Shown piece by piece: positions 34,537 through 42,652 of a DNA stretch of 64,000 bases. The DNA lies in contig NZ_CADIKI010000020.1 in the NCBI RefSeq assembly GCF_902859935.1, positions 62,001 through 126,000 of the forward strand. The letters are read 5' to 3'. The stretch is from Paraburkholderia fynbosensis. GTDB lineage: Bacteria; Pseudomonadota; Gammaproteobacteria; Burkholderiales; Burkholderiaceae. The position numbers were made by a program, and so were the translations under genes. Under the pieces are notes generated by a model. The model did no database searches, was not told the DNA's origin, and saw only the letters and a program-made list of their open reading frames with translations. The first letter of the stretch is position 1, and every line of letters starts with the position of its first letter.

Positions 34537-34895
34537 ATCGCGAACGGTGACGTAGGTGTGATATGCGCGGCGGCCTCGGGACGGACGCCTTTGACGGTGG
34601 CGGCCTAAGACTGGTAGGTGGCCTTCGCGGCTTCCTTGCCCCAGCGGCCGCCGACAGCGACAGCGCTGTCATCGAGGCACTAGGCGAGCGGGGCCAGGTG
34701 GTCGCGGTCGGTCAGGCCGTTGTGCGTCTGGCAAAAGGCCGGCGCCCGTCAGGCCCCGATCGACCAGCCGGAAACCGTCCGCCCGCAGATCGGCTCCGCC
34801 GCGGTCGCCACGCTGTTCGGCTAGGCAGACGGCAACCAGCCCCCCCCGCGTGGGATAATCTCGACGATGCTATCCGATCCGATCTGAGGCAATTG
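34537..34895. other. Spacer with possible transposase or gene relic
   Basis: 359 bases between two co-directional large genes. An open frame from 34563 is continuous with the next gene, but its composition is low-complexity Gly/Arg/Pro and unlike it. The stretch may be a relic of older sequence. No promoter or repeat was identified. Confidence 0.4.
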
Positions 34896-36497
34896 ATGGG
34901 GCCCGAAGCCGAAGAAGTTCAAGAAGAAACGCAACCAGCGAAGCTCTTCGACCTGCCAGAGACGGAAGGGGTCAACGAATCCGAGCGCATCCTTACTGGT
35001 CTGTGCCAGCGGACGTTCCTACGCCTCTGGTCCCAGACGAACGTCTACACTGACGACGGCTTCAAAAACGGCAAGGGTGCGACGAAGGAACTGTGCGACG
35101 CGCTCGTCGTCTTCGGGAAAGATGTCATCTTGTTCTCGGACAAGCACGTCCTCTTCAACGAGGCCAAGGGGCTCAAGGTCGCCTGGCCGCGCTGGTACAA
35201 GAAGGCGGTGTTCGAGTCGTGCCGACAACTCCATGGCGCGAAGCTATGGCTCGAACGCTTCCCGCAGCGCGCCTTTCTGGACGCGAAATGCACTAGGTCG
35301 TTGCCGGTCCCCGTCCCCTCTGAGAACGCCACCTTCCATTTGGTGGCCGTGACCCGCGGCAGCCGTAACTCCGCGCTTGCGCACAACGACGGCGTAGGCT
35401 GCGGATCGCTCGCTGTGAACAACGCGGTGAAGGGAGACACCCACAACGAGCATCCTTTCGTCATCGGTATACCCCAGCCGGAAAAACACTTCGTCCACGT
35501 CTTCGACGAGGTATCTATTGAGCTGGTTCTCCGCGAGCTCGACACTGTCGTCGACTTTCTGGACTACCTCAAGAAGCGACAGGCGTTGCTTGGCACGTCC
35601 GGGATCATGGTCAGCGCCACGGGCGAGGAGGAACTGCTCGCGGCATACATGCGGACGACGGATGCCGATGGCGAGGAGCACTTGTTCTTCGACGTCAGCG
35701 ACGGCGAAGCGCCCCCTGCAGCCATCGTCTTCGATGCTGGTTCCTACGACGCACTCACTGAGGACATCGGGTATAAGCGGAAGCAGCGAGTAGACCACGT
35801 CAGCTACGGCTGGGATCGGCTAATCGACAGGTTCATCGACTACGGTGACCCGAAGCTCCTCATGCCATATCTGGTGCAAACCAACGCCGAGACTGAGCGC
35901 GGGTTGCGCCTGATGGCAGCGGAGTCGCGCTACCGTCGAAGGCAGCTGGCCATGTCCCTCTTTAGCGCCCTCGACCGAGTCGAGCCTGGCATGCGCCTTG
36001 GCAGGGTCGTGTATGGAGGCATTGTCGGCGAGACCGTCTTCGTCTTCGTGATCGTGCCCAAACGGTCAACCGAAACCTACGATGAGTACCGCACCTATCG
36101 CCGCAGTGTTCTCCACGCCTATGTGAGAACCGCCAAGTTAAAGGCACCCCTTGGAACCGTCTTCGTAGGGATTGCCCTAGACAACCCGCACAAGAAGGAC
36201 TACGAGGGTGGCTCAGAAGACCTGATGGTCTACTCGCAGGAGTCTTGGAGCGCGGCCGACCTCGCCGAGCTCGAGCGAAAGCGCGTGGAGCTGGGATTGT
36301 GGAAAGGCAAAGGCGAGCAGTGGCGTTTTCGCCAAGACGAGTTCCCCGGCGACAATCAACGGGTCGCGCTCCGCAGAATGGACGACGAACCGGCGGTGTC
36401 AAGTCAGAAGCGCGACGCCGACAAGAAGCGGAAGGCCGAGAAACGGAAGCGCAAGGCCCAAGCCGCCTCAAAGCGGCATAACCGCAAGAAGAAGTAG
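34896..36497 (+). CDS. Large protein of unknown function, possible nuclease, Lys/Arg-rich C-terminus
   Basis: ATG 34896 with GAGG 7 bases upstream gives 533 aa; the longer frame from 34563 lacks support. Early residues contain LCDALVVFGKDVILFSDKHVLF followed by WPRWYKKAVFESCRQLHGAKLW. I read these as a possible PD-(D/E)xK-like core (a D in a strand, then SDK), though no canonical ExK is visible and the assignment is weak. The middle has YKRKQRVDHVSYGWDRLIDRFIDYGDP. The C-terminal ~35 residues are almost all Lys, Arg and Ala, suggesting nucleic-acid binding. It follows the 32827 gene on the same strand; the pair may function together. Confidence 0.68.
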   Translation: MGPEAEEVQEETQPAKLFDLPETEGVNESERILTGLCQRTFLRLWSQTNVYTDDGFKNGKGATKELCDALVVFGKDVILFSDKHVLFNEAKGLKVAWPRWYKKAVFESCRQLHGAKLWLERFPQRAFLDAKCTRSLPVPVPSENATFHLVAVTRGSRNSALAHNDGVGCGSLAVNNAVKGDTHNEHPFVIGIPQPEKHFVHVFDEVSIELVLRELDTVVDFLDYLKKRQALLGTSGIMVSATGEEELLAAYMRTTDADGEEHLFFDVSDGEAPPAAIVFDAGSYDALTEDIGYKRKQRVDHVSYGWDRLIDRFIDYGDPKLLMPYLVQTNAETERGLRLMAAESRYRRRQLAMSLFSALDRVEPGMRLGRVVYGGIVGETVFVFVIVPKRSTETYDEYRTYRRSVLHAYVRTAKLKAPLGTVFVGIALDNPHKKDYEGGSEDLMVYSQESWSAADLAELERKRVELGLWKGKGEQWRFRQDEFPGDNQRVALRRMDDEPAVSSQKRDADKKRKAEKRKRKAQAASKRHNRKKK

Positions 36498-37458
36498 GCT
36501 ACGCAGCCCTTCGGCCAGCGCATCCCTGCCTGCAACTCCACGAGCAGTGCGAGCCCGACCAAGCCTCCGGCAGTGGGTGCCTTCTTGGCCCTACCTGCCG
36601 GCGGCACTGGGTCGAAAGCGCGAGTAGCCGCTTATCGAAGCCGAGTGACCGCTTCCCGGCAAGCTATCACGCGGCAGCGACCGACCGCAACGGGTCGAGC
36701 GGGTGAGTTCGCTGATTGAGAAAACGGTCATTCGGCTGCCAAACCAGACCACCGACTGCAGTCAGCCACATTGCTGACGTAGCAGCCGGCCCGTCCCAAT
36801 GTCGGCAATGGCCGACGACTCGTCTTTGGACGTGCCTCGGCGAATGGCCGTTGCACCTCGGAACGCGCCGTTGGATACGCGCTGGCTCGAAGGGCGGCTC
36901 GGGGTCGTTTGGCGATGATCGCGCGCCGCTTCCGTACTTCTTTTTCTGATGCACCTCCCTCCGGCACAAGCCCCGGCGACGATGCGGGCCGGCGATGCGC
37001 GAGAATCAAGTCTGGCTTCGCGACCTCGGGCTGTTGGTAGCGGCGACGCATTCCCGATCGAAAGATGGACGCGCCCGCTGCGCGGTCAGATTCATCTTTC
37101 TCATGTCAAAAAGCAACGCACCACCACCCACGTACCCGGGCGGTATCGCCCGAATCAAGTCAGGTGTCCTAAAGAAATTGATTGCTTCAAGGGAAATTTC
37201 ACTACCCGTCGCCAACAATCGCCGGCCGGGATCCGACGGACGGTGTGTGCTGACGCGCGCACCGAGTGTCGCGCGGCAGCCTACCCCTTCAAGGGCTTTC
37301 GCGGCATAAACGGTACCCGCCTACGGCCTGCCTCCCATTTATTCCACGGTCCCCTGACCGCCGGAACCCGCCCGGCGCTCGCCAGCGCCGGGTAGTGAAA
37401 TTGTGCGGCCGCACGCGTCGCCTTGCTACCCACGCCTTTAACTTTCTGGAGAGCAAGG
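36498..37458. other. Gene-poor region with dispersed-repeat similarity
   Basis: About 960 bases without a supportable gene. The segment 36906-36942 resembles 11701-11737 (about 31 of 37 bases identical), pointing to a dispersed repeat. A short ORF (37104-37309) was considered and not called. AT-rich stretches are few. Confidence 0.4.
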
Positions 37459-38100
37459 ATGAGCTATCTTATGCACGGCGACTGTCTCGACGTTTTGCCG
37501 GAAATTCCAGACGCGATTGTCGACTTCGTCCTCACCGATCCGCCATATCTCGTCAATTATCACGGTCGTAGCGGCCGCTCGATCGCGAACGATGTTCATG
37601 CGGACTGGCTTGCACCCGCTTTTGCTGAAACGTATCGCGTACTCAAAAATGATGCGTTGTGCGCGAGCTTCTATGGATGGACCCGGACCGATCTGTTTTT
37701 TGACGCATGGAAGCGCGCCGGCTTCCGGATCGTTGGACACATCGTGTTCGCCAAGCCGTACGCATCCAAAGCGCGGTTCGTCAAATATCAGCACGAATCC
37801 GCCTACCTCCTTGCAAAAGGTTCGCCTGCGGTGCCAATGCTGCCCGTGCGTGACGTCATTCCATGGAAGTATTCCGGCAACCGCCATCACCCGACCGAAA
37901 AGCCTCTAGGCTGCCTGAGGCCTCTCATCGAGGCTTTTACCCAACCCGGCGAGGTCGTACTCGACCCGTTCGCAGGTTCCGGCTCGACCTGCGTGGCCGC
38001 GCAGCAACTGGATCGCCGATACATTGGCATCGAGCTGGACGCGACGTGGTATGCCACTGCGCAAGCCCGCCTGAACAGGTGCGATGTAATTGCTGAATGA
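37459..38100 (+). CDS. Orphan DNA methyltransferase, N4-cytosine/N6-adenine type
   Basis: From ATG 37459, with GAGAGCAAGG upstream, the product is 213 aa. It has the catalytic DPPY motif (27-30), FYGWTRTDLFFDAWK and, at ~170, DPFAGSGSTCVAAQQ, the SAM-binding FxGxG motif. The order DPPY before FAGSGS marks it as a beta-class amino-methyltransferase. The nearby HHPTEKP is also typical. No restriction gene neighbours it, so it is probably a maintenance or anti-restriction methylase of the plasmid backbone. Recognition site is unknown. Confidence 0.9.
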   Translation: MSYLMHGDCLDVLPEIPDAIVDFVLTDPPYLVNYHGRSGRSIANDVHADWLAPAFAETYRVLKNDALCASFYGWTRTDLFFDAWKRAGFRIVGHIVFAKPYASKARFVKYQHESAYLLAKGSPAVPMLPVRDVIPWKYSGNRHHPTEKPLGCLRPLIEAFTQPGEVVLDPFAGSGSTCVAAQQLDRRYIGIELDATWYATAQARLNRCDVIAE

Positions 38101-38358
38101 CGTTCCGCGCCCGCGACGTTGCGTCACGGGCGCCCTTCACGGATTTCTCAACATGGACTGGAATCTGTCGTGGATTCCGACGCCACTGCCTCCCAGCGTC
38201 TTCCTGCTATTTGCTATCTGACCTCGATTCAGACGAGGATCGATCAACGTGCGTGCCATGTGCTTCTACGTGAATATCGTCTTCGTCGAATGGCCTGGCA
38301 GTATCAGTCCACAGGCATTCCGTCGTGATGCTGGGCGTAACGGCGATCAGGATCGAAT

Positions 38359-38619
38359 TCAGCACTCCCATATCTGGCCTAACCCGGCCGCAGCGCAGAG
38401 CATCGCCCATGCGGAATAGGGAATGCCTGCGTCTCCGCTTATCCAGCGTCTAAGCTGGCGGCCGCTCTTGTCTGCGAGCCCCAGGAAATCAGCGGCCTGC
38501 CTGCCGGAGAATCCCGCCAGGCGAATCACTTCCTGTATCTCCGCCCCGGTAGGCTCCATCCAGCTGACGGCCGGTTGCAGGCATTCCGGGCGAATCTTTA
38601 TCTGAACCTCTATTGTCAT
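38359..38619 (-). CDS. Small HTH transcriptional regulator, 86 aa
   Basis: The protein carries a helix-turn-helix (EIQEVIRLAGFSGRQAADFL, GLADKSGRQLRRWISGDAGI) like Cro/C1-type or plasmid-borne DNA-binding domains. The start ATG at 38619 has GGAGCG at correct spacing. It is immediately upstream, on the same strand, of no other gene; the DUF7673 gene ends 28 bases before its start, so it is likely the last gene of that operon. Confidence 0.68.
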   Translation of the reverse strand: MTIEVQIKIRPECLQPAVSWMEPTGAEIQEVIRLAGFSGRQAADFLGLADKSGRQLRRWISGDAGIPYSAWAMLCAAAGLGQIWEC

Positions 38620-38646
38620 GTTCGCTCCTTTGCTCGCGATCGAATT

Positions 38647-39357
38647 TTAAAGCCACTGAGGCCGCCGCTCGCCTTCTTTCGCGTCGAGCGGGGCGACTCG
38701 GTGCTGACGAGGTGTCCACGCACGGCGATGAAGATCGAGCAGATCGCGTGCCATGCTTTCGGAATCTGCAGCCGAAAAGTGTAGGTCGATCGGCAACTCG
38801 CGGGCCGGGTCACCGTCGATCGCGACAACCAGCGTGATGTCGCGATAGCCGGGCGCTTCAGAATGCGTCACATAGCGCGCCTGATAGCGTTCGCCGCGAA
38901 CCGGGGGCGGCTCTGGCGCAGGACGTTTGTCAAGATTCCAGCGTGCGATTATCTGCTGCCACCGCTGCTGTCCGTCGGGGAAATATTGATGGACCTCAAC
39001 GTCCGGACGATGATCGAGCCGCAGGACGGCCAGGCAGTGCTCGAAAAGATCGTCGTCCAGTGCCCGCAGCGCTGTGAGATCGAAACGGTAGTCGGTCCCG
39101 TTGTACAGACCTGCGAGAAATTTTGCGACAGTCTCTGCCTGTACGGTGTTTCCTTCGGCCACGTCGACGAGCTGCAGGAGCGAATCGAGGCCACGGTCAC
39201 GATCGCCGGCGCGAATCTCCGCGGCACGCTGCGCCGGCGTCAGGCCCCCGTGCGCGTTCGCAAAAAACTCCGTGATGGTGTGCTGGAACGCCTCGAGGAG
39301 GTGCTCGGGCACGTCGCTGGTAATCCGGTGCGTTTTCGGGCGGGGCGGAATGATCAT
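38647..39357 (-). CDS. DUF7673 family protein
   Basis: From ATG 39357 the product is 236 aa. The segment DSLLQLVDVAEGNTVQAETV, FLAGLYNGTDYRFDLTALRALD, then CLAVLRLDHRPDVEVHQYF matches the pattern of the plasmid-borne family I know as DUF7673. Function is unknown; the family is common on Burkholderiales plasmids and integrative elements. The C-terminal ~65 residues (YVTHSEAPGYRDITLVVAID) may be a second domain. SD is weak. The upstream ORF (39362-39802) ends 4 bases before. Confidence 0.7.
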   Translation of the reverse strand: MIIPPRPKTHRITSDVPEHLLEAFQHTITEFFANAHGGLTPAQRAAEIRAGDRDRGLDSLLQLVDVAEGNTVQAETVAKFLAGLYNGTDYRFDLTALRALDDDLFEHCLAVLRLDHRPDVEVHQYFPDGQQRWQQIIARWNLDKRPAPEPPPVRGERYQARYVTHSEAPGYRDITLVVAIDGDPARELPIDLHFSAADSESMARDLLDLHRRAWTPRQHRVAPLDAKEGERRPQWL

Positions 39358-39361
39358 GGTG

Positions 39362-39802
39362 TTACCTTGCTTGTCCGGAGTAGGGGGCTTCGACCTTACA
39401 TCCGTGTTCGGTGATAGAAGGGGCGACGCCGAACGGCACCGTCGCATAGAGGGCTTCGGCCAGCGCAAGCCCTGAAACCATACCGCGGTAATTTACGCGG
39501 CTGTAGCCAATGCCAGTGCGTCGCTTCCGTTCGCGCCAGGCCACTACCCTGTGTGCCTTAGGACGCTCCGGTCCCTCGGCGCCAGCGTAAAGCTTTCGGC
39601 CTTCCAATATCTGCTCCTGATGATTCAGTTCCTGTACCGGATCGTACGACAACTCCGGCCGTACCGGTTCTGGGTCCAGCCCCCACGGCTTCGCCGCGGG
39701 GGAAACACGCAGCCTGCGGCTGCTTGACGACCCCGGCCACGGTCTGCTTGTGCCGTACCGGATCGTCCCGGCGCTACCGCGCCGCGCCGGCGCTCTCCCC
39801 AC
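39362..39802 (-). CDS. Uncertain hypothetical protein, 146 aa
   Basis: The frame ends 4 bases before the DUF7673 start, which would suit an operon. The C-terminal part (EGRKLYAGAEGPERPKAHRVVAWRERKRR, then SRVNYRGMVSGLALAEALYA) looks protein-like, while the N-terminal ~50 residues are Arg/Pro/Ser-rich and may be spurious. No ribosome site fixes the start, and no family is recognised. Confidence 0.35.
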   Translation of the reverse strand: MGRAPARRGSAGTIRYGTSRPWPGSSSSRRLRVSPAAKPWGLDPEPVRPELSYDPVQELNHQEQILEGRKLYAGAEGPERPKAHRVVAWRERKRRTGIGYSRVNYRGMVSGLALAEALYATVPFGVAPSITEHGCKVEAPYSGQAR

Positions 39803-40048
39803 GCGTCCCGCGCGGGTCCCCGTGCGCCTCGATCCGGGCGCGCCGGCGCGCGCGTGACGCCTGCGGTTAGCCGGGCCTAAGGTCTGGCAGCGAGAGGGGT
39901 ATTCTTAGCGAACGGCTGGGACTCGTATGCCATTCATGCTTTTTTCAGGCAGATGCGAGGCCGTACGAAATACCGCCATCGCCCATGGTTCCCCGCGTCG
40001 TCGCCTGTTTTGGTCAACGGCCCCAGCATGAACGGGGGCCGACGTGGA

Positions 40049-40411
40049 CTATTCCTGACGCCGCGCGAGTTGCGCCCGCCTGGGTTCGCCCGGTGCGCCG
40101 AATTCGAAGCTATCAACAGTGAAGTTGTAGCCGTAGCGCTCGACACCCTGGCCGTCCAGGTAGTCGTTGTTCGATAGCTTCGCTTCAACGATCAGCTGGT
40201 CGCCCTTCAGGACGTTTCTGGCGATGACCTCACCGCGTGAACCGAACGCAGTAAACTGGATTCGCACCTGACGCTCTTTCGTTTCGCCGCTGCCTTCGTC
40301 GCGACCGGCGTACTCGTTGGAAATCAGGGTGAATTTTGCCACCTTCGAATCACCATGATTCGAGAGGACCGGGGTCGCAGCAACACGGCCGGTAAAGAAA
40401 AGCCGGTTCAT
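40049..40411 (-). CDS. ssb: Single-stranded DNA-binding protein, plasmid type
   Basis: The 120-aa product has the SSB OB-fold: MNRLFFTGRVAATPVLSNHGDSKVA at the start (quoted in part), FTLISNEYAGRDEGS, QVRIQFTAFGSRGEVIARNV and GDQLIVEAKLSNNDYLDGQG. It ends with RRAQLARRQE and lacks the acidic DDDIPF-type tip that recruits partner proteins, so it is a short form. Plasmid SSBs support replication and transfer. It lies in a leftward set with two small unknown genes. Confidence 0.9.
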   Translation of the reverse strand: MNRLFFTGRVAATPVLSNHGDSKVAKFTLISNEYAGRDEGSGETKERQVRIQFTAFGSRGEVIARNVLKGDQLIVEAKLSNNDYLDGQGVERYGYNFTVDSFEFGAPGEPRRAQLARRQE

Positions 40412-40464
40412 GATACGTACTCCTATATGTCTATGCGGGGATGGGGCATGCGGAACATGCTGCG

Positions 40465-40722
40465 CTACTGGTGAATGCCGAGCGCTCGGCGGATCGCATA
40501 GCGCGCCTTGCGCTCGCCATGCAGTTCACCGTGGCTGACGCCGCGCTGGTAGGCCTGGACGGCGACATTGATCTGTCCGGGCAACCAGTCGGCAGGGGCG
40601 CTGAACAGCAAAATATCACCATCCTCATCGAACACGTCGATCCGTGCGAGATCGGCGATACCCCGGCGCAGCGCGAGCGCGCCGTCGACGCCGTGAACAA
40701 TTGTGTCGGTTGCTTCATGCAT
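40465..40722 (-). CDS. Small hypothetical protein, 85 aa
   Basis: The protein begins MHEATDTIVHGVDGALALRR and contains VFDEDGDILLFSAPADWLPG, a beta-rich stretch, then QINVAVQAYQRGVSHGELHG. It is soluble with no catalytic motif. Neighbours are ssb and the 108-aa gene, on the same strand with short spacers, so it is part of the plasmid-backbone set. No family is recognised. Confidence 0.6.
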   Translation of the reverse strand: MHEATDTIVHGVDGALALRRGIADLARIDVFDEDGDILLFSAPADWLPGQINVAVQAYQRGVSHGELHGERKARYAIRRALGIHQ

Positions 40723-40742
40723 GGCGTGATCTCCGGAAGACG

Positions 40743-41069
40743 TCAGCAGGGCTGGACGGAAAAGGCGTGGTAAAGGTCCGCGTCGGCGGAGGTCGGTAGC
40801 GGGGCGCGCGGTGGTACCCGGTCGAACTCGGACAGGGCGGTCCGGGCGATTGCACGGAGTTCGTCGCGGTGCATCTCGATCGCGTGACCATCGCGGTCAA
40901 GCATGTTCGCAATGCGGGTGAGCGCTTCGGCTGACCTTGCGGCGGCGTCGGCCGACAGCGCCATGCGCAGCAGTTCGGCGCGCACCACTGACCGGTCGCC
41001 ATAGTGCCAGACGGCCAGCAGGGGGAAGAGGGCGGTCAGCCATGTTGGCCGGATATGGACGGTATCCAT
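40743..41069 (-). CDS. Small hypothetical protein, 108 aa
   Basis: The start ATG at 41069 opens MDTVHIRPTWLTALFPLLAVW, then a helical, Ala/Arg/Glu-rich body (LRMALSADAAARSAEALTRI). The first ~22 residues are fairly hydrophobic and could be a weak membrane or amphipathic segment. It is 20 bases upstream of the 85-aa gene on the same strand and belongs to the same backbone set. No family is recognised. Confidence 0.58.
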   Translation of the reverse strand: MDTVHIRPTWLTALFPLLAVWHYGDRSVVRAELLRMALSADAAARSAEALTRIANMLDRDGHAIEMHRDELRAIARTALSEFDRVPPRAPLPTSADADLYHAFSVQPC

Positions 41070-41134
41070 TTGATTTTCCTATCGTATTTGATGTCGTGAG
41101 AGCAGGCCCCGACCGGCAGGTCGGGGCGTACCCG

Positions 41135-41967
41135 TTAGCCGCGCAGGCGGCGCAGTTCGTCAGCGAGAACCCAGAGGGCGCGGTTGAGTCTGATGTTCTG
41201 GTCAATGCCAGTCACGGCGCGGGTCGTGGTGGCCCGGCCATTCGCATTGCGACCATGCAGACCGCCATTGATCATGTTTTCAAAACCCGATTGAACGTCG
41301 TCCACAGGTCCGGGGCACGATCCTCCATGCGATGCGGTGTCAGGAGTTGTCGTTCAGTGATGGGCGCTGGCTTGTCGTCGTCGTACCGCAGCGCAAGCGC
41401 GGCCCGCGCGAAAGCGGCCTGTTCGCCGTCGGTCAGCGCCAGACCGGCCATCCCCTCGCGCTGCCGGGTCGCCGACTCGAAGCCGTCGAGCACCCTGAAT
41501 GCCCCCTCGATCACCTCGCCGATCACATCGCCCTTGTGGGGCACGCGGATATCGCCAACGGTGTTTCCGCAGACCATGCCGTTCTGGCAGACAAACCGGA
41601 ACATGCCGCCGATCATCTGGTAGCTGCTGGTGCCGTCGTGGCTGTTCAGAAGGATGATTTCGTTGGCTTCACGGCCAGTAATCTGATCGGCGTGGCGCAG
41701 GCGGACCATGTGTTTCGTGTGGGCGCGCTTGTCGTCAGTGCGCACGCGGGTCTGGCAGGCCATGAAGGGCTGAAAACCTTCCTTGCGCAGGCCGTCCAGT
41801 ACATCGCTGGTAGGAATGTAGGTGTACCGCTCGGAGCGGCTTTCGTGCGCGGACAGCGCAAAGATCGACGGCGCAACCGTTGCAATCTCATCATTCGTCA
41901 GCGGGCGGTCCGAACGTGTGCCAACTGCATTGCGGCTGAAGTGGCTTGCCAGGTAAGTGGTGTCCAT
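41135..41967 (-). pseudogene. DUF932 plasmid protein, frameshifted near the C-terminus
   Basis: The frame from ATG 41967 reads as a DUF932 protein (LASHFSRNAVGTRSDRPLTN; FRFVCQNGMVCGN; LWTTFNRVLKT) and stops at 41272. In another frame the sequence continues with GFENMINGGLHGRNANGR, then VTGIDQNIRLNRALWVLADE, ending at TAA 41135-41137, exactly the conserved DUF932 tail. A one-base deletion near 41288-41295, in the run AATCGGGTTTTGAAAAC, would explain it. The N-terminal part alone is 231 aa and may be stable. It could be an assembly error, a mutation or a true pseudogene. Confidence 0.82.
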
Positions 41968-42019
41968 GCTGTTCCCCAATGTCGGGATCAGCCCCAGCCT
42001 GCAGGCCGGGGCGGGTCAG

Positions 42020-42433
42020 TTAGTCGATCGCGCGGAGGATGTTGGCGGCTTCCACGTGCTGGGCCGCGTAGGCGCGTAGCGCGTGGTAGTGGTCGGCGAT
42101 CCGGTCATCGCCGCACTTCTCCAGCAGGTGGCACAAGGCAAACAGCGTGACGACGATGCCGAAGGCGTCGGCTCCCATCATGTCGTTGTAGCCGTTCATG
42201 TGCCACCGGACGTGCATTTGCCCGCACCGTTCAGGGGCCATGTAAAAGCCCCCGTTGGACAGCTGGAAGAAGTTCCATGATCCGCCGTTGTAGGCGCGGC
42301 AGAGACGGCGCGCCCAGTCGTACACCATTGCCTCACCCTGCAGGTAGTGCGCCCCCAGGTAGTGAGGGAGGAAGTTAAGGCGCAGTTCTTCCGGAAAGAC
42401 GTTCGACGACACCTTGAATTCGTTATCAATCAC
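42020..42433 (-). CDS. klcA: KlcA/ArdB-family antirestriction protein
   Basis: The 137-aa product starts at GTG 42433. It shows the ArdB/KlcA pattern: FLPHYLGAHYLQGEAMVYDW, LCRAYNGGSWNFFQLSNGGFYM and MHVRWHMNGYNDMMGADAFGIV. These proteins relieve type I restriction as plasmids enter a new host. The GTG start lies at the inner edge of a long inverted repeat shared with the divergent parB-like gene, and the promoter predicted there carries an operator. It fits a conjugative or mobilisable backbone. Confidence 0.9.
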   Translation of the reverse strand: MIDNEFKVSSNVFPEELRLNFLPHYLGAHYLQGEAMVYDWARRLCRAYNGGSWNFFQLSNGGFYMAPERCGQMHVRWHMNGYNDMMGADAFGIVVTLFALCHLLEKCGDDRIADHYHALRAYAAQHVEAANILRAID

Positions 42434-42487
42434 GGTTTATCTCCGGTTTCGGACCACAACGGAATGTCGGGCCACGTCTTGATAATA

Positions 42488-42500
42488 GGTCTTATAGACC
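42488..42500. promoter_or_regulatory. Operator palindrome in the klcA promoter
   Basis: GGTCTTATAGACC, a 5-base inverted repeat with a 3-base centre, lies in the spacer between the predicted -35 and -10 of the leftward promoter. Confidence 0.65.
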
Positions 42501-42585
42501 GTAATGCAAGGAATATTCGGATTGATATTGTTAACTGATATTTATGGGTAATTGATATTATTGATTGAGTTATTCTTGGTATACC

Positions 42586-42598
42586 GGTCTTTTAGACC
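42586..42598. promoter_or_regulatory. Operator palindrome in the parB-like promoter
   Basis: GGTCTTTTAGACC, the mirror partner of the site at 42488-42500, lies in the spacer between the predicted -35 and -10 of the rightward promoter. Both sites share GGTCT-N3-AGACC, so one regulator could control both genes. Confidence 0.65.
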
Positions 42599-42652
42599 TA
42601 ATATATACGCGTGGCCCAACATTCCGTTGTGGTCCGAAACCGGAGATAAACC

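Noticed and set aside
36949..37395. Plus-strand ORF of 148 codons
   Set aside because: Composition is typical of a random frame; no SD or family resemblance.
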